DNA from: Desulfobulbaceae bacterium
GTDB lineage: Bacteria > Bacteroidota > Ignavibacteria > Kapaibacteriales > UBA2268
Length of the DNA: 64,000 nucleotides
Assembly (NCBI GenBank): GCA_018335795.1
Contig: JAGXRP010000077.1
Span: 62,001 to 126,000 of the forward strand
Reading direction: 5' to 3'
Positions 55,225 through 63,653 of the stretch are shown here, one piece after another. The position numbers and the translations under genes were made by a program. The notes under the pieces are model-generated. The model saw only the letters and a program-made list of their open reading frames with translations. It did no database searches and was not told the origin of the DNA. Every line of letters starts with the position of its first letter. Position 1 is the stretch's first letter.

Positions 55225-55785
55225 CTAATCTTCCATCAATTCTTTTTCTTTGACTTCGAGCAATACATCAACACTTTTGACGTATTCGTCGGTGTGTTTT
55301 TGTATTTCCTCTTCGCCGCGTTTGCGGTCGTCTTCGGTGACTATTTTGTCCTTTTCGGCTTTTTTGAGTGCATCAATTCCGTCGCGACGTACGCTGCGAA
55401 TTGCAACGCGAGCTTCTTCTGCATACTTTTTGCACATCTTTACGAAGTCTTTTCTACGAGCTTCGGTCAGTGGTGGCACGGGAATACGAATGACAGTGCC
55501 GTCGTTTTGTGGATTGAATCCAAGGTCAGCTGAACGAATCGCTTTTTCGATATCTGTGATAATCGAGCGGTCGTATGGCTGAATGAGTATGGTTCGGGCA
55601 TCGGGAGCCGATACACCACCCACTTGTGATACAGGAGTTGGAGTGCCGTAATAGTCAACGGTTACACCATCAATCAATGATGACGATGCTCTGCCTGTGC
55701 GGACTTTTGCCAATTGTTGCTTGAAAAAATCTACTGATTTAATCATATTGGCTTTAATTTCTTCTACTAATTCTTGATTAAACAT
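55225..55785 (-). CDS. frr: ribosome recycling factor
   Basis: The 186-residue protein splits the post-termination ribosome with EF-G. It has the family start (EIKANMIKSVDFFKQQLAKVRTGRASSSLIDGVTVDYYGTPTPVSQVG), then VPPLTEARRKDFVKMCKKYAEEARVAIRSVRRD. Length is standard. It is the last gene of the rpsB-tsf-pyrH-frr operon, 8 bp after pyrH. Confidence 0.97.
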   Translation of the reverse strand: MFNQELVEEIKANMIKSVDFFKQQLAKVRTGRASSSLIDGVTVDYYGTPTPVSQVGGVSAPDARTILIQPYDRSIITDIEKAIRSADLGFNPQNDGTVIRIPVPPLTEARRKDFVKMCKKYAEEARVAIRSVRRDGIDALKKAEKDKIVTEDDRKRGEEEIQKHTDEYVKSVDVLLEVKEKELMED

Positions 55786-55793
55786 TTTGACCT

Positions 55794-56510
55794 CTATTGT
55801 TTATCTCTGACTAATGTTCCTATTAATTCGCCCTGAATCAGCCTTTTCAAATTTCCACGCTGGTTGATATTGATGACTGACATGGGCAGATGATTTTCGT
55901 GACAAAGTGTGATTGCTGTGTGGTCCATGACTCTAAGGTCTTTTTCGATAACTTCGCGATATGTTATTTCGTCAAATTTGATAGCATTTTCGTTTTTCTC
56001 GGGGTCGCTGTCATATACACCGTCCACGCGGGTTGCTTTGATAATTACTTGTGCTTCGATTTCGATTGCACGAAGAACTGCAGCAGTATCTGTAGTAAAG
56101 TAAGGGTTGCCGGTACCGGCACCGAACAGCACAACGCGATTTTTCTCCAAATGGCGAATGGCGCGACGTCTGATGAGTGGTTCGGCAATTTGCTCCATTT
56201 TGATTGCAGTCTGCAGACGTGTTTGGACACCTAACTCTTCGAGAGCATTTTGGAATGCAATGGAATTAATAACAGTTGCCAGCATACCCATTTGGTCGCC
56301 GGAAACTTTGTGAATGCCGTGAGCGGCGGCTTGGACACCTCGGAAGATGTTTCCGCCACCGATTACGATACCAATTTGAACTCCCAAATTATAGATTTCG
56401 GCAATTTCTGCGGCAAATACTTTCAGCACTGTCGGGTCAATTCCGAATTGGCGTTCGCCCATTAGTGCTTCGCCACTCAATTTAAGAAGTATTCTACTGA
56501 AAGCTATCAT
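55794..56510 (-). CDS. pyrH: UMP kinase
   Basis: The 238-residue amino-acid-kinase-family protein makes UDP from [22 protein letters not shown] and GGGNIFRG are seen, and the C-terminal [26 protein letters not shown] is conserved. It lies between tsf and frr in the standard order. Confidence 0.97.
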   Translation of the reverse strand: MIAFSRILLKLSGEALMGERQFGIDPTVLKVFAAEIAEIYNLGVQIGIVIGGGNIFRGVQAAAHGIHKVSGDQMGMLATVINSIAFQNALEELGVQTRLQTAIKMEQIAEPLIRRRAIRHLEKNRVVLFGAGTGNPYFTTDTAAVLRAIEIEAQVIIKATRVDGVYDSDPEKNENAIKFDEITYREVIEKDLRVMDHTAITLCHENHLPMSVININQRGNLKRLIQGELIGTLVRDKQ

Positions 56511-56534
56511 TTGTAGTGTTCTTTAATTTTATTA

Positions 56535-57392
56535 TTAGGATTCGCCAAGAGCGTATCTTGCAAAACGATTGATTTTCACGTCCGAGCCTGTGAGTTCGGA
56601 AATTTGTTTGATTACATCATTGACTGAGATGCTGCCATCTTTGACGAAAGCTTGTTCGATAAGGCAACTTTCAGTGAAGAATTTATCTAGTTTGCCTTGT
56701 GCAATTTTTTCGGCAATTTCAGGGTTTTTGCCCGAATCAATTGCTTGTTGCTTATATATTTCTAGTTCTTTGTTCAATGTTGATTGGTCAACTTGGCTCC
56801 TGTCAATGAACTGAGGATTCATCGCTGCAATTTGCATTGCAATATCGCGAATTGAAGCGACTGCTTTGTCATTAACATTTGCAACAGCAACGTCTAATAA
56901 GACTGCGAGCTTGTTTCCTGCATGGATATAAGTAGAAATGAAACCTTCCGAAGTCCAATGTTCAAATTTTCTAATTTCAATTTTTTCGCTGAATTTAGAC
57001 AAAATACTATTGTAAAGACCTTCGATTGAATCACCATCAACGCTAACTTTCATCAAATCATCAACGCTTTCAATTTTGTTATTAAGTAGAGCATTTGCTA
57101 CGATACTAACAAAATCGTCAAATTCTTGATTTCTGGCGACGAAGTCGGTTTCGCAATTCACTTCGACCATAACAGCATTTTTGTTGTCATTTTTGGAAAT
57201 AGCAACAATCATACCTTCGTTAGCAATTTTGTCTGCACGTTTAGCAGCCGAAGCCGCTCCTCTTTTTCTAAGAACTTCGATAGCAATCGTGATATCGCCA
57301 TCTGCTTCGACCAATGCTTTTTTGCAATCAGCCATACCCGCGCCTGTTTTATCGCGAAGGTCTTTAACCATAAGAGCTGAAATTTCTGCCAT
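56535..57392 (-). CDS. tsf: translation elongation factor Ts
   Basis: The 285-residue protein exchanges GDP on EF-Tu. It has the N-terminal UBA-like part (LMVKDLRDKTGAGMADCKKALVEADGDITIAIEVLRKRG) and the core TDFVARNQEF block. It has one core repeat plus coiled region; length is usual. Confidence 0.97.
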   Translation of the reverse strand: MAEISALMVKDLRDKTGAGMADCKKALVEADGDITIAIEVLRKRGAASAAKRADKIANEGMIVAISKNDNKNAVMVEVNCETDFVARNQEFDDFVSIVANALLNNKIESVDDLMKVSVDGDSIEGLYNSILSKFSEKIEIRKFEHWTSEGFISTYIHAGNKLAVLLDVAVANVNDKAVASIRDIAMQIAAMNPQFIDRSQVDQSTLNKELEIYKQQAIDSGKNPEIAEKIAQGKLDKFFTESCLIEQAFVKDGSISVNDVIKQISELTGSDVKINRFARYALGES

Positions 57393-57426
57393 GATTTTAA
57401 ATTATCTCAATTATTTAAACAAAATT

Positions 57427-58377
57427 TTAATTTTCAGTTGTTGCAGCGTCAGATTGGTTTGCGTTTGCAACCGGAACGTCTGAAGCTTGTTTTTGTGGAG
57501 CATTAGCAACCGGAACGTCTGAAGCCTGTTTCTGTGGAGCGTTATATCTTGGAGCTGCTTGTCCTGTAGTACGAGCCGGTGGTCTTCTTTCTCTTAATTT
57601 ACGTCTTACCTTTGGGTCGTCTTCAGTGTCAACTTCAGTTTCTTTGTCAATTCTTTCTCCGTCAGCAGCTAGTTCTGCCATTTTAACTTTTGCAATTCGT
57701 GAGCCTTCAATGATTGCATCGGCTAATACACCTGCAATGAGTTCGACTGTCTTGATTGAATCGTCGTTTGCAGGAATTGGATATTCTACTTCTTCGGGGT
57801 CAACGTTTGTGTCAACGATTCCAATTACGGGAATACCTAAGATTTTTGCTTCTTTAATAGCCAAATGTTCTTTTTTAGTATCAACTACGAATAATGCACC
57901 TGGGAGTTTAGTCATAGTTTCTATACCACCGAAAACTTTGCGAAGTCTGTCGCGTTCACGACCGAGCAATAATCTTTCCTTTTTGGTGATTTTTTCAAAT
58001 GTGCCGTCAGTTTCCATTTTGTCAATGGTATTTAGGCGTTTGATACTTTTTCTGATAGTTGTGAAGTTAGTCAACATACCACCCAACCATCTTTCGGAAA
58101 CGTAGTTGATTTCGGCTTTATTTGCAGATTCTTCTATAGCAAGTTTGGCTTGTTGTTTAGTTCCAATAAAAAGCACCGAACGACCACGTGAAGTGATGTC
58201 GTAAATTGCTTGACGAGCCAAATCTAAAAGCACTTGAGTTTTACGCAAATCAATGATGTGAATACCGTTGCGTTCGGTAAAAATGAATTGAGCCATCTTA
58301 GGGTTCCAACGACGAGTAAGATGACCAAAATGCGCTCCTGATTCGAGGAGTTGTTCGATTGATACTGAATGTTCCAT
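57427..58377 (-). CDS. rpsB: 30S ribosomal protein S2 with a repeated C-terminal tail
   Basis: The 316-residue protein has the S2 core: LLESGAHFGHLTRRWNPKMAQFIFTERNGIHIIDLRKT, GTKQQAKLAI, RWLGGMLTNF and PVIGIVDTNVDPEEVEYPIPANDDS. S2 is normally about 230-260 residues. The last 60 carry a Pro/Ala/Gln tail with NAPQKQASDVPVA repeated twice, then NANQSDAATTEN. The tail is encoded by a 39-bp tandem repeat. It is the first gene of the rpsB-tsf-pyrH-frr operon. Confidence 0.95.
   Translation of the reverse strand: MEHSVSIEQLLESGAHFGHLTRRWNPKMAQFIFTERNGIHIIDLRKTQVLLDLARQAIYDITSRGRSVLFIGTKQQAKLAIEESANKAEINYVSERWLGGMLTNFTTIRKSIKRLNTIDKMETDGTFEKITKKERLLLGRERDRLRKVFGGIETMTKLPGALFVVDTKKEHLAIKEAKILGIPVIGIVDTNVDPEEVEYPIPANDDSIKTVELIAGVLADAIIEGSRIAKVKMAELAADGERIDKETEVDTEDDPKVRRKLRERRPPARTTGQAAPRYNAPQKQASDVPVANAPQKQASDVPVANANQSDAATTEN
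57467..57544. repeat. 39-bp tandem repeat within rpsB
   Basis: Two 39-nt units (57467-57505 and 57506-57544) differ at three bases and each encode 13 residues of the S2 tail. The number may vary between strains. Confidence 0.75.
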
Positions 58378-58501
58378 TAATGAACTCCAAAATATATGAG
58401 TGTTGTACTTCTGTCGCTTTCATCCCTGTTATTCAGCATTTGCCACACCTAACAAGTCCAACGACATGATTAATTATATTCTATCTTAAAAATCAGATTA
58501 A

Positions 58502-58523
58502 CAAAAACCCGCATAACAGCGGG
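58502..58523 (-). terminator. terminator of the rplM-rpsI operon
   Basis: On the minus strand CCCGC / GCGGG with a 6-nt loop is followed by five T. It begins 18 bp after rpsI. Confidence 0.75.
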
Positions 58524-58540
58524 AAATTGTTGAAATTGTC

Positions 58541-58930
58541 TTAACGTTTAGAGAATTGGAAGCGTTTACGAGCTTTTTTCTGACCGTATTTCTTACGTTC
58601 AACCATTCTCGGGTCACGAGTCATCAGACCTGCTTGGCGGAGTGGCGAACGCATTTCTTCGTCGTACTCGACCAATGCTCTTGCTATACCGAGTTGGATA
58701 GCGCCTGTTTGACCGGAGATACCACCACCACGTACAGTGACGCTGACGTCAAATTTACCTTCGGTGCCTGTAACCATGAACGGTTTAACGGCTTCAATTC
58801 TATTTAGGTCCACCGGGAAATAAGTGTCGAATTCACGCTTATTCACATAAACTTTTCCTGTTCCGGGAGTAACCATTCTAACTTGTGCTACGGATGTTTT
58901 TCTTCTTCCGGTTGCTGTGAGTGCTTTCAT
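58541..58930 (-). CDS. rpsI: 30S ribosomal protein S9
   Basis: The 129-residue protein has the S9 start [33 protein letters not shown], the core [19 protein letters not shown] and the C-terminal [18 protein letters not shown], ending in the conserved KR. It follows rplM in the standard operon. Confidence 0.98.
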   Translation of the reverse strand: MKALTATGRRKTSVAQVRMVTPGTGKVYVNKREFDTYFPVDLNRIEAVKPFMVTGTEGKFDVSVTVRGGGISGQTGAIQLGIARALVEYDEEMRSPLRQAGLMTRDPRMVERKKYGQKKARKRFQFSKR

Positions 58931-58950
58931 AAATTATTATCCCTATATTA

Positions 58951-59403
58951 CTATTTGTATTTCAATTCTAAATTTCTTGGCTTTTGAGCTTCGTGTGGAT
59001 GCTCATTACCGACATAGATTTTCAATTTCTTGATTATCTGTCTACCAAGTCTGTTTTTGGGCAACATACCTTTGATGGAATGTTCGAGAACTCTTTCAGG
59101 TTTTGTATTCATAACATCCTTGAAAGTATCCAATCTCACACCACCCGGATAGCCCGAATGCCTGAAGTAAGTCTTTTGTGCGGGACGTTTACCCTGCAAC
59201 ATAATCTTTTCTGCATTTAAAATAACAACGAAATCACCGTTATCCACATGAGGTGTAAAAGTTGCTTTATGCTTTCCGCGCAATAAAATTGCAACTTGTG
59301 TAGATAACCTTCCGACAGTTTGTTCGGATGCGTCAATTACCCACCAATCTCTTGTTACGTCTTCTTTACGTAACGACTTCGTCATCTTTGCTGAAGGTAC
59401 CAC
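58951..59403 (-). CDS. rplM: 50S ribosomal protein L13
   Basis: The 150-residue protein has L13 motifs DWWVIDASEQTVGRLSTQVA, HVDNGDFVVILNAEKI and KMLPKNRLGRQ-like GMLPKNRLGRQ. The start is GTG at 59403, supported by a GGAG 7 nt upstream; the internal Met7 is less well placed. It is the first gene of the rplM-rpsI operon. Confidence 0.97.
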   Translation of the reverse strand: MVPSAKMTKSLRKEDVTRDWWVIDASEQTVGRLSTQVAILLRGKHKATFTPHVDNGDFVVILNAEKIMLQGKRPAQKTYFRHSGYPGGVRLDTFKDVMNTKPERVLEHSIKGMLPKNRLGRQIIKKLKIYVGNEHPHEAQKPRNLELKYK

Positions 59404-59439
59404 TTAAATCTCCAAATAAATCACAATCAATACAGTTTA

Positions 59440-59470
59440 CAAAAATAGTAATATTAGCTGAACTGACAAA
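59440..59470 (-). promoter_or_regulatory. Bacteroidota-type promoter of rplM-rpsI
   Basis: On the minus strand TTTG (59470-59467), N19, TATTTTTG (59447-59440) fits the consensus exactly. It lies 37 bp upstream of the GTG start of rplM. Confidence 0.8.
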
Positions 59471-59493
59471 AATAATTTTTCAACAATTTGTGA

Positions 59494-61335
59494 CTAATAT
59501 ATTTCAAACAGCCTACGAAGTATATCTTCACTTTTTATTATAATTCCTATTTTGAGTCCGTCAGCTGTAAACAGTGGGTTCTCGCAATCCAACAAATCTG
59601 TTACCAATTGAGTTTGCTCAGTTTCGTTAAGTAAAGTATTATACGAAATTGAAGATTTTTTGGCAAATTTTATCAGAACTTGTTCAAATTGTTTATCGGT
59701 GCTGAGATTTTTTTCTTCGCTTAGTTCGTGGATTAGCTCTTTAAATATGATGGATTCTTTGCCTTGAACAATATATTGAGGCACGGAATTAATACTCAGG
59801 ATGTCGTTGTCTAAATCAAACTCAAATCCTATGGTATTCAAGTCCTTTCGGATTTTGCTTACTACGCCCATTTCTACCGGCGTGAGCGTAACTACAAGAG
59901 GAAAAATCAGTATTTGCACAGCTCGTGAAGCGGAATTTGATGCGGATTTGCGGATTTTTTCAAAAATTATTTTTCGCGAAGCACGAGATTGGTCTATTAT
60001 GAATAATCCTCCATTGAAGTCGGCTAAGACAAATTTACCATCAATTTGCATTGTTTTCCCGAATTTTCGCTGTTCGGGATTATCGTTCAAATCTAATTGT
60101 AAAGCTTTTTCGCCGTTTTTTCGTTCGAAAATTTCATCGTATGCTGAACGCCAATTTGCTCCCGACAATGAGCCGTGAGATGAGAATTCCTTTCTTGTAG
60201 GGTAATCATTGTAGTGCCGATTATGATTTTCGATGATTTCTCCGGTCACTGTATTGACCAAAATCTTTTCTCCCTTTTCATTGTCCCGTGTGCTAATGAA
60301 AGGTGAATTGGATGCTACGAGGTCAGGCACAAATACAGGAGCCAAATCATTTTCGGACAAAGTGTTTGCCACAGAATTCATAAGTAAATTATAAATGTAT
60401 CGCTCATCTTCAAATTTGACTTCATGTTTCTGTGGGTGCACATTGACGTCAACTTTTGAAAAATCAATAGTCATATTAATAATGAATAGCGGCTTTTGAT
60501 TCTTTTCAAGCAGATGTTCGTAAGCTGAAAAGACAGCATGATTGAGCGATGGCGAAAATATTGGTCGCCGATTTAGGTAGAGATACTGCCCTGAGCGATT
60601 TTGCCTGGATAGTGATGGTTTGCCTATATGACCTTCAAAGCTAATATAATCGTTTTTGAAATTAATCGGAATAACTTCAGCGGCGTAGTGTTCGCCTAAT
60701 ATTTGAGCAATTCGTTCGATTGCATCTTGCTTTGGCGAATCGAATATCAAATTATCATCATCATAAAAAGTGAATCGGATTTCGGGATATGCTAATGCGA
60801 TTTTTGTAATCGTGTCGGATATATGTCTAAATTCTGTCAGATTGGATTTGAGAAATTTACGCCGAGCAGGAACATTGAAAAAAAGATTTCGGACGATTAT
60901 CTGAGTGCCTTTGTCGCAATTTACAGGTTCGATAGCAATTTTGGAATTCGGTTCGGCAATGAGTTTGTAACCAAATTTGTCAATTTCGCGTTTAGTTTTG
61001 ATTTCTACATGTGAAACCGAACAAATTGATGCAAGAGCCTCTCCCCTGAATCCGAAAGTTCTAATTTCATCTAAATCGCTGACTGAAAGAATTTTGCTTG
61101 TAGCATGACGGCGGACGCTCAAGGCAAGGTCTGTTTCGGACATTCCTCTGCCATTGTCAATAACGTGAATGAGTGATTTGCCGGCATTTTTGACAAATAT
61201 GCCAATACTGTCAGCGCCGGCATCAATCGAATTTTCGACTAATTCCTTCACTACAGATTCGGGACGTTGCACAACCTCACCTGCGGCAATTTGGTTAGCA
61301 ATGAAATCAGGTAATATTTTTATGTAATTTTCCAA
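59494..61335 (-). CDS. mutL: DNA mismatch repair protein MutL (endonuclease motif absent)
   Basis: The 613-residue protein has the GHKL ATPase motifs: ELVENSIDAGADSI, VIDNGRGMS, RHATSKI and TFGFRGEALASI, and a C-terminal dimerisation part. The endonuclease motif DQHA(x)2E(x)4E is not conserved: DQSRASRKIIFE keeps only D, Q and the last E. The CPHGRP zinc motif is replaced by CENPLFTADG. It therefore looks like a MutL without nicking activity. It would bind MutS and recruit repair factors. It is a single gene here. Confidence 0.9.
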   Translation of the reverse strand: MENYIKILPDFIANQIAAGEVVQRPESVVKELVENSIDAGADSIGIFVKNAGKSLIHVIDNGRGMSETDLALSVRRHATSKILSVSDLDEIRTFGFRGEALASICSVSHVEIKTKREIDKFGYKLIAEPNSKIAIEPVNCDKGTQIIVRNLFFNVPARRKFLKSNLTEFRHISDTITKIALAYPEIRFTFYDDDNLIFDSPKQDAIERIAQILGEHYAAEVIPINFKNDYISFEGHIGKPSLSRQNRSGQYLYLNRRPIFSPSLNHAVFSAYEHLLEKNQKPLFIINMTIDFSKVDVNVHPQKHEVKFEDERYIYNLLMNSVANTLSENDLAPVFVPDLVASNSPFISTRDNEKGEKILVNTVTGEIIENHNRHYNDYPTRKEFSSHGSLSGANWRSAYDEIFERKNGEKALQLDLNDNPEQRKFGKTMQIDGKFVLADFNGGLFIIDQSRASRKIIFEKIRKSASNSASRAVQILIFPLVVTLTPVEMGVVSKIRKDLNTIGFEFDLDNDILSINSVPQYIVQGKESIIFKELIHELSEEKNLSTDKQFEQVLIKFAKKSSISYNTLLNETEQTQLVTDLLDCENPLFTADGLKIGIIIKSEDILRRLFEIY

Positions 61336-61398
61336 TTTTTAAATTTAGCAATAATTTTCCTACCGTTTTCCACAAATGTTGCACTTTTTGCAAATCAT

Positions 61399-61860
61399 GT
61401 GCTCAAACAAATTAAAACAATAGTCTCCAAAAACGTCTTATTTTATAAAAAGACAATAAATATGAAAAGTATATATGATAAGACGGTTGATGTGTTGATG
61501 TTCAGAGAAGGCTCTGACGAGGATAGCAACTCAACAACGCCAATAATAACTACCGGCTCAATAGTTTGGGGCGTATTATTGCGAGCTACAATAGTTTTGA
61601 TTGCTTTCTTTTTTGTTATGGATTCAATTAGAGGTAACGACTATTGGTGGGTATCTCTGTTTTTCATTTGGGCATTCGTAGCTTTTCCTGCATACCGCCA
61701 ATATGAAAAATATGCAAAACGCATTGAAAATTTCGTTGAAGAAACTCTTTGTGGCTCATGTATTCATTTCAACAAAGGAGCACAAAGTTGCAACATTTAT
61801 GATGAACACGTCAGCAAAGATTACATACCTTGTGAAGGCGAAAGCTGGGAACCACGATAA
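61399..61860 (+). CDS. small membrane protein with a C-terminal Cys4 motif
   Basis: The 153-residue ORF may start at the second Met (61462). It has two TM helices (about 53-75 and 83-97) and a C-terminal tail CGSCIHFNKGAQSCNIYDEHVSKDYIPCEGESWEPR. Two CxxC-type cysteines and two single cysteines could bind zinc or iron-sulfur. I do not recognise the family. It is divergent from mutL and convergent with the GWxTD gene. Confidence 0.65.
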   Translation: MLKQIKTIVSKNVLFYKKTINMKSIYDKTVDVLMFREGSDEDSNSTTPIITTGSIVWGVLLRATIVLIAFFFVMDSIRGNDYWWVSLFFIWAFVAFPAYRQYEKYAKRIENFVEETLCGSCIHFNKGAQSCNIYDEHVSKDYIPCEGESWEPR

Positions 61861-61862
61861 AA

Positions 61863-63203
61863 TCACTCTACAATTTTAGTCAATTTGAAAATGCCTTTGG
61901 TTTGAGATTCAAAATAAAATGTCTTACCTAATGATGAATATCTCCAAACATCGAAGCTCTGAGCATTTATCAATTCTTTTTTCATATTATCGGGCAAACC
62001 GAATAGTATATAGATTTTTCCTTTATCGGTTTTAGAGCCATCACGTTGAGTCAAAGTTTGAAAATTGAAGAATGCATAATCTACTCTGCTGAAATATTGA
62101 GTCAAAGCCTCATTGTAGGGGGTCAACGGTGTTGGGTCTTTAGATTTCCAAAATTCGAGAAACTTTTTCCGTTTTTCCTCTTTGTTTCCTGAATTCATTA
62201 ACTCAAAAGCCTCGTCTGAAAGCAAATAGAATGTCGAATTTATAGCATAATCCAAATCTCGTAAAGACAATGGCATATCGTGCCAAAGCACTTTAAACTC
62301 AATCAAGGATGTATCGCGTGAACCATCTTTATAAACCGCTAAGGTATAATCACCCGGCAACAAAGACTGTTCGGGCAATTCGAGACGCAACATACCGTAA
62401 TTCAAATCAAACAATTTGTCCGTAAAATCTGCTATTTTTATGAAAAGTGGTTCTTCGTTCATTACAAGCCCATCAGATTGAATTAATTCCATTCTACCAC
62501 TTAATTTGAAATCATCAACATTGTAAAGCATTTCGGAATTAGCTTTACTTTGGAGAATAAAATTGAAACTATCGAAATCAGTTGAATATGACAAAGGGAG
62601 CAAAATTGTTGAATTTTCAGCTGAAAATGCAACATTTCCACCCAGAATGAATGGATAATAGATGTAGTCACTAATTCCGGCATTTTTAGTTACAAATACT
62701 GGGTTTGAAATCAATGGTTTTCGAGAAAAGTCTTCCGGGTTCAACTTTAAATCAATCGAATGTGTTTTTTTATCGTACGAATCTAATAATGAAATCGAGG
62801 AATTGTATGACCCGGGCATCATATTGAATTGGACATATCCAATCGCGAATTTATCTTTCGATTCTGTGTCATCATAATTATTCACATGAATTGTGTCTTT
62901 CCATCTGATTCTGTTTCTGATAATTCCATCTGAATCCTTAATTATTATTTCAAGTGATGGAGTGGCGAAAAAATGGTTTTCTTTGTCATTTGAATTAGAT
63001 TTGATAAAACCAAGAGTATGATGAACAATTTTGAACATCAGTGTGACTTCAATCGAATCATTGTCGGCAATCGGCTGATAGAATGATTCTGCATACATTT
63101 TCGTTCCGTAAGAATAGTATGAGCTTCTGTCGGAAAATCCTTGGGCAATGCTTTGCAAGTGGAATAGAAAAATCATTGAAATTATCGTTAGTGTAAGTTT
63201 CAT
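61863..63203 (-). CDS. GWxTD domain-containing protein
   Basis: The 446-residue protein has a signal peptide (about 1-20) and a beta-rich region. The C-terminal GWxTD domain reads FLEFWKSKDPTPLTPYNEALTQYFSRVDYA, then RDGSKTDKGKIYILFGLPDN. This domain is common in FCB bacteria; its function is unknown. It is likely to be exported. It lies 3 bp downstream of yqgF. Confidence 0.8.
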   Translation of the reverse strand: MKLTLTIISMIFLFHLQSIAQGFSDRSSYYSYGTKMYAESFYQPIADNDSIEVTLMFKIVHHTLGFIKSNSNDKENHFFATPSLEIIIKDSDGIIRNRIRWKDTIHVNNYDDTESKDKFAIGYVQFNMMPGSYNSSISLLDSYDKKTHSIDLKLNPEDFSRKPLISNPVFVTKNAGISDYIYYPFILGGNVAFSAENSTILLPLSYSTDFDSFNFILQSKANSEMLYNVDDFKLSGRMELIQSDGLVMNEEPLFIKIADFTDKLFDLNYGMLRLELPEQSLLPGDYTLAVYKDGSRDTSLIEFKVLWHDMPLSLRDLDYAINSTFYLLSDEAFELMNSGNKEEKRKKFLEFWKSKDPTPLTPYNEALTQYFSRVDYAFFNFQTLTQRDGSKTDKGKIYILFGLPDNMKKELINAQSFDVWRYSSLGKTFYFESQTKGIFKLTKIVE

Positions 63204-63206
63204 TTT

Positions 63207-63653
63207 TTATACTCCGTATTCATCAAGGAAGTCTCGTAAAATCAAGGCAGCGGCTATTTTATCTTTTTGCCCTTTTTCACTTCTCGTACTTTTCTTTTTC
63301 CCGATTTCAATCATAGTTTCAGTAGCCCTTTGTGAAGTAAAAGATTCATCAATCGTAAAGACGTCAAAGTCAGGATTTTGTGACAATTTGTTGATGAAAT
63401 TGAAAAGCTTCCTCCTGAATGATTCATTTTCGATATGCCAAATTGGAACACCAACAACAATATGCTTAATATTCAGTTCAGCGAGTTTTGAATTCAAAAG
63501 TCCCCAAAATTTGGGCGAATGATAATCTAAGGTATCAAAAGGAGTGATGCTGATATGGAGTTCGTCGCAATAAGCAAACCCGACTCGTTTCAAACCAAAA
63601 TCAATCGCTGCGACTCTTTTACCGATAATATTTGGGTTATTCTGCTCTTTCAT
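63207..63653 (-). CDS. ruvX: RuvX/YqgF family putative Holliday junction resolvase
   Basis: The 148-residue protein has the RNase H-like start VAAIDFGLKRVGFAYCDE, with the catalytic Asp, and the motifs IVVGVPI, DESFTSQRA and KDKIAAALILRDFL. Family members act in 16S rRNA 5'-end maturation or Holliday-junction resolution. Its start overlaps the upstream kinase gene by 17 bp, so it is co-transcribed. Confidence 0.92.
   Translation of the reverse strand: MKEQNNPNIIGKRVAAIDFGLKRVGFAYCDELHISITPFDTLDYHSPKFWGLLNSKLAELNIKHIVVGVPIWHIENESFRRKLFNFINKLSQNPDFDVFTIDESFTSQRATETMIEIGKKKSTRSEKGQKDKIAAALILRDFLDEYGV

Noticed and set aside
56045-56485. Numerous plus-strand ORFs opposite pyrH, tsf and rpsB
   Set aside because: They are antisense shadows of conserved genes, with no family signal.
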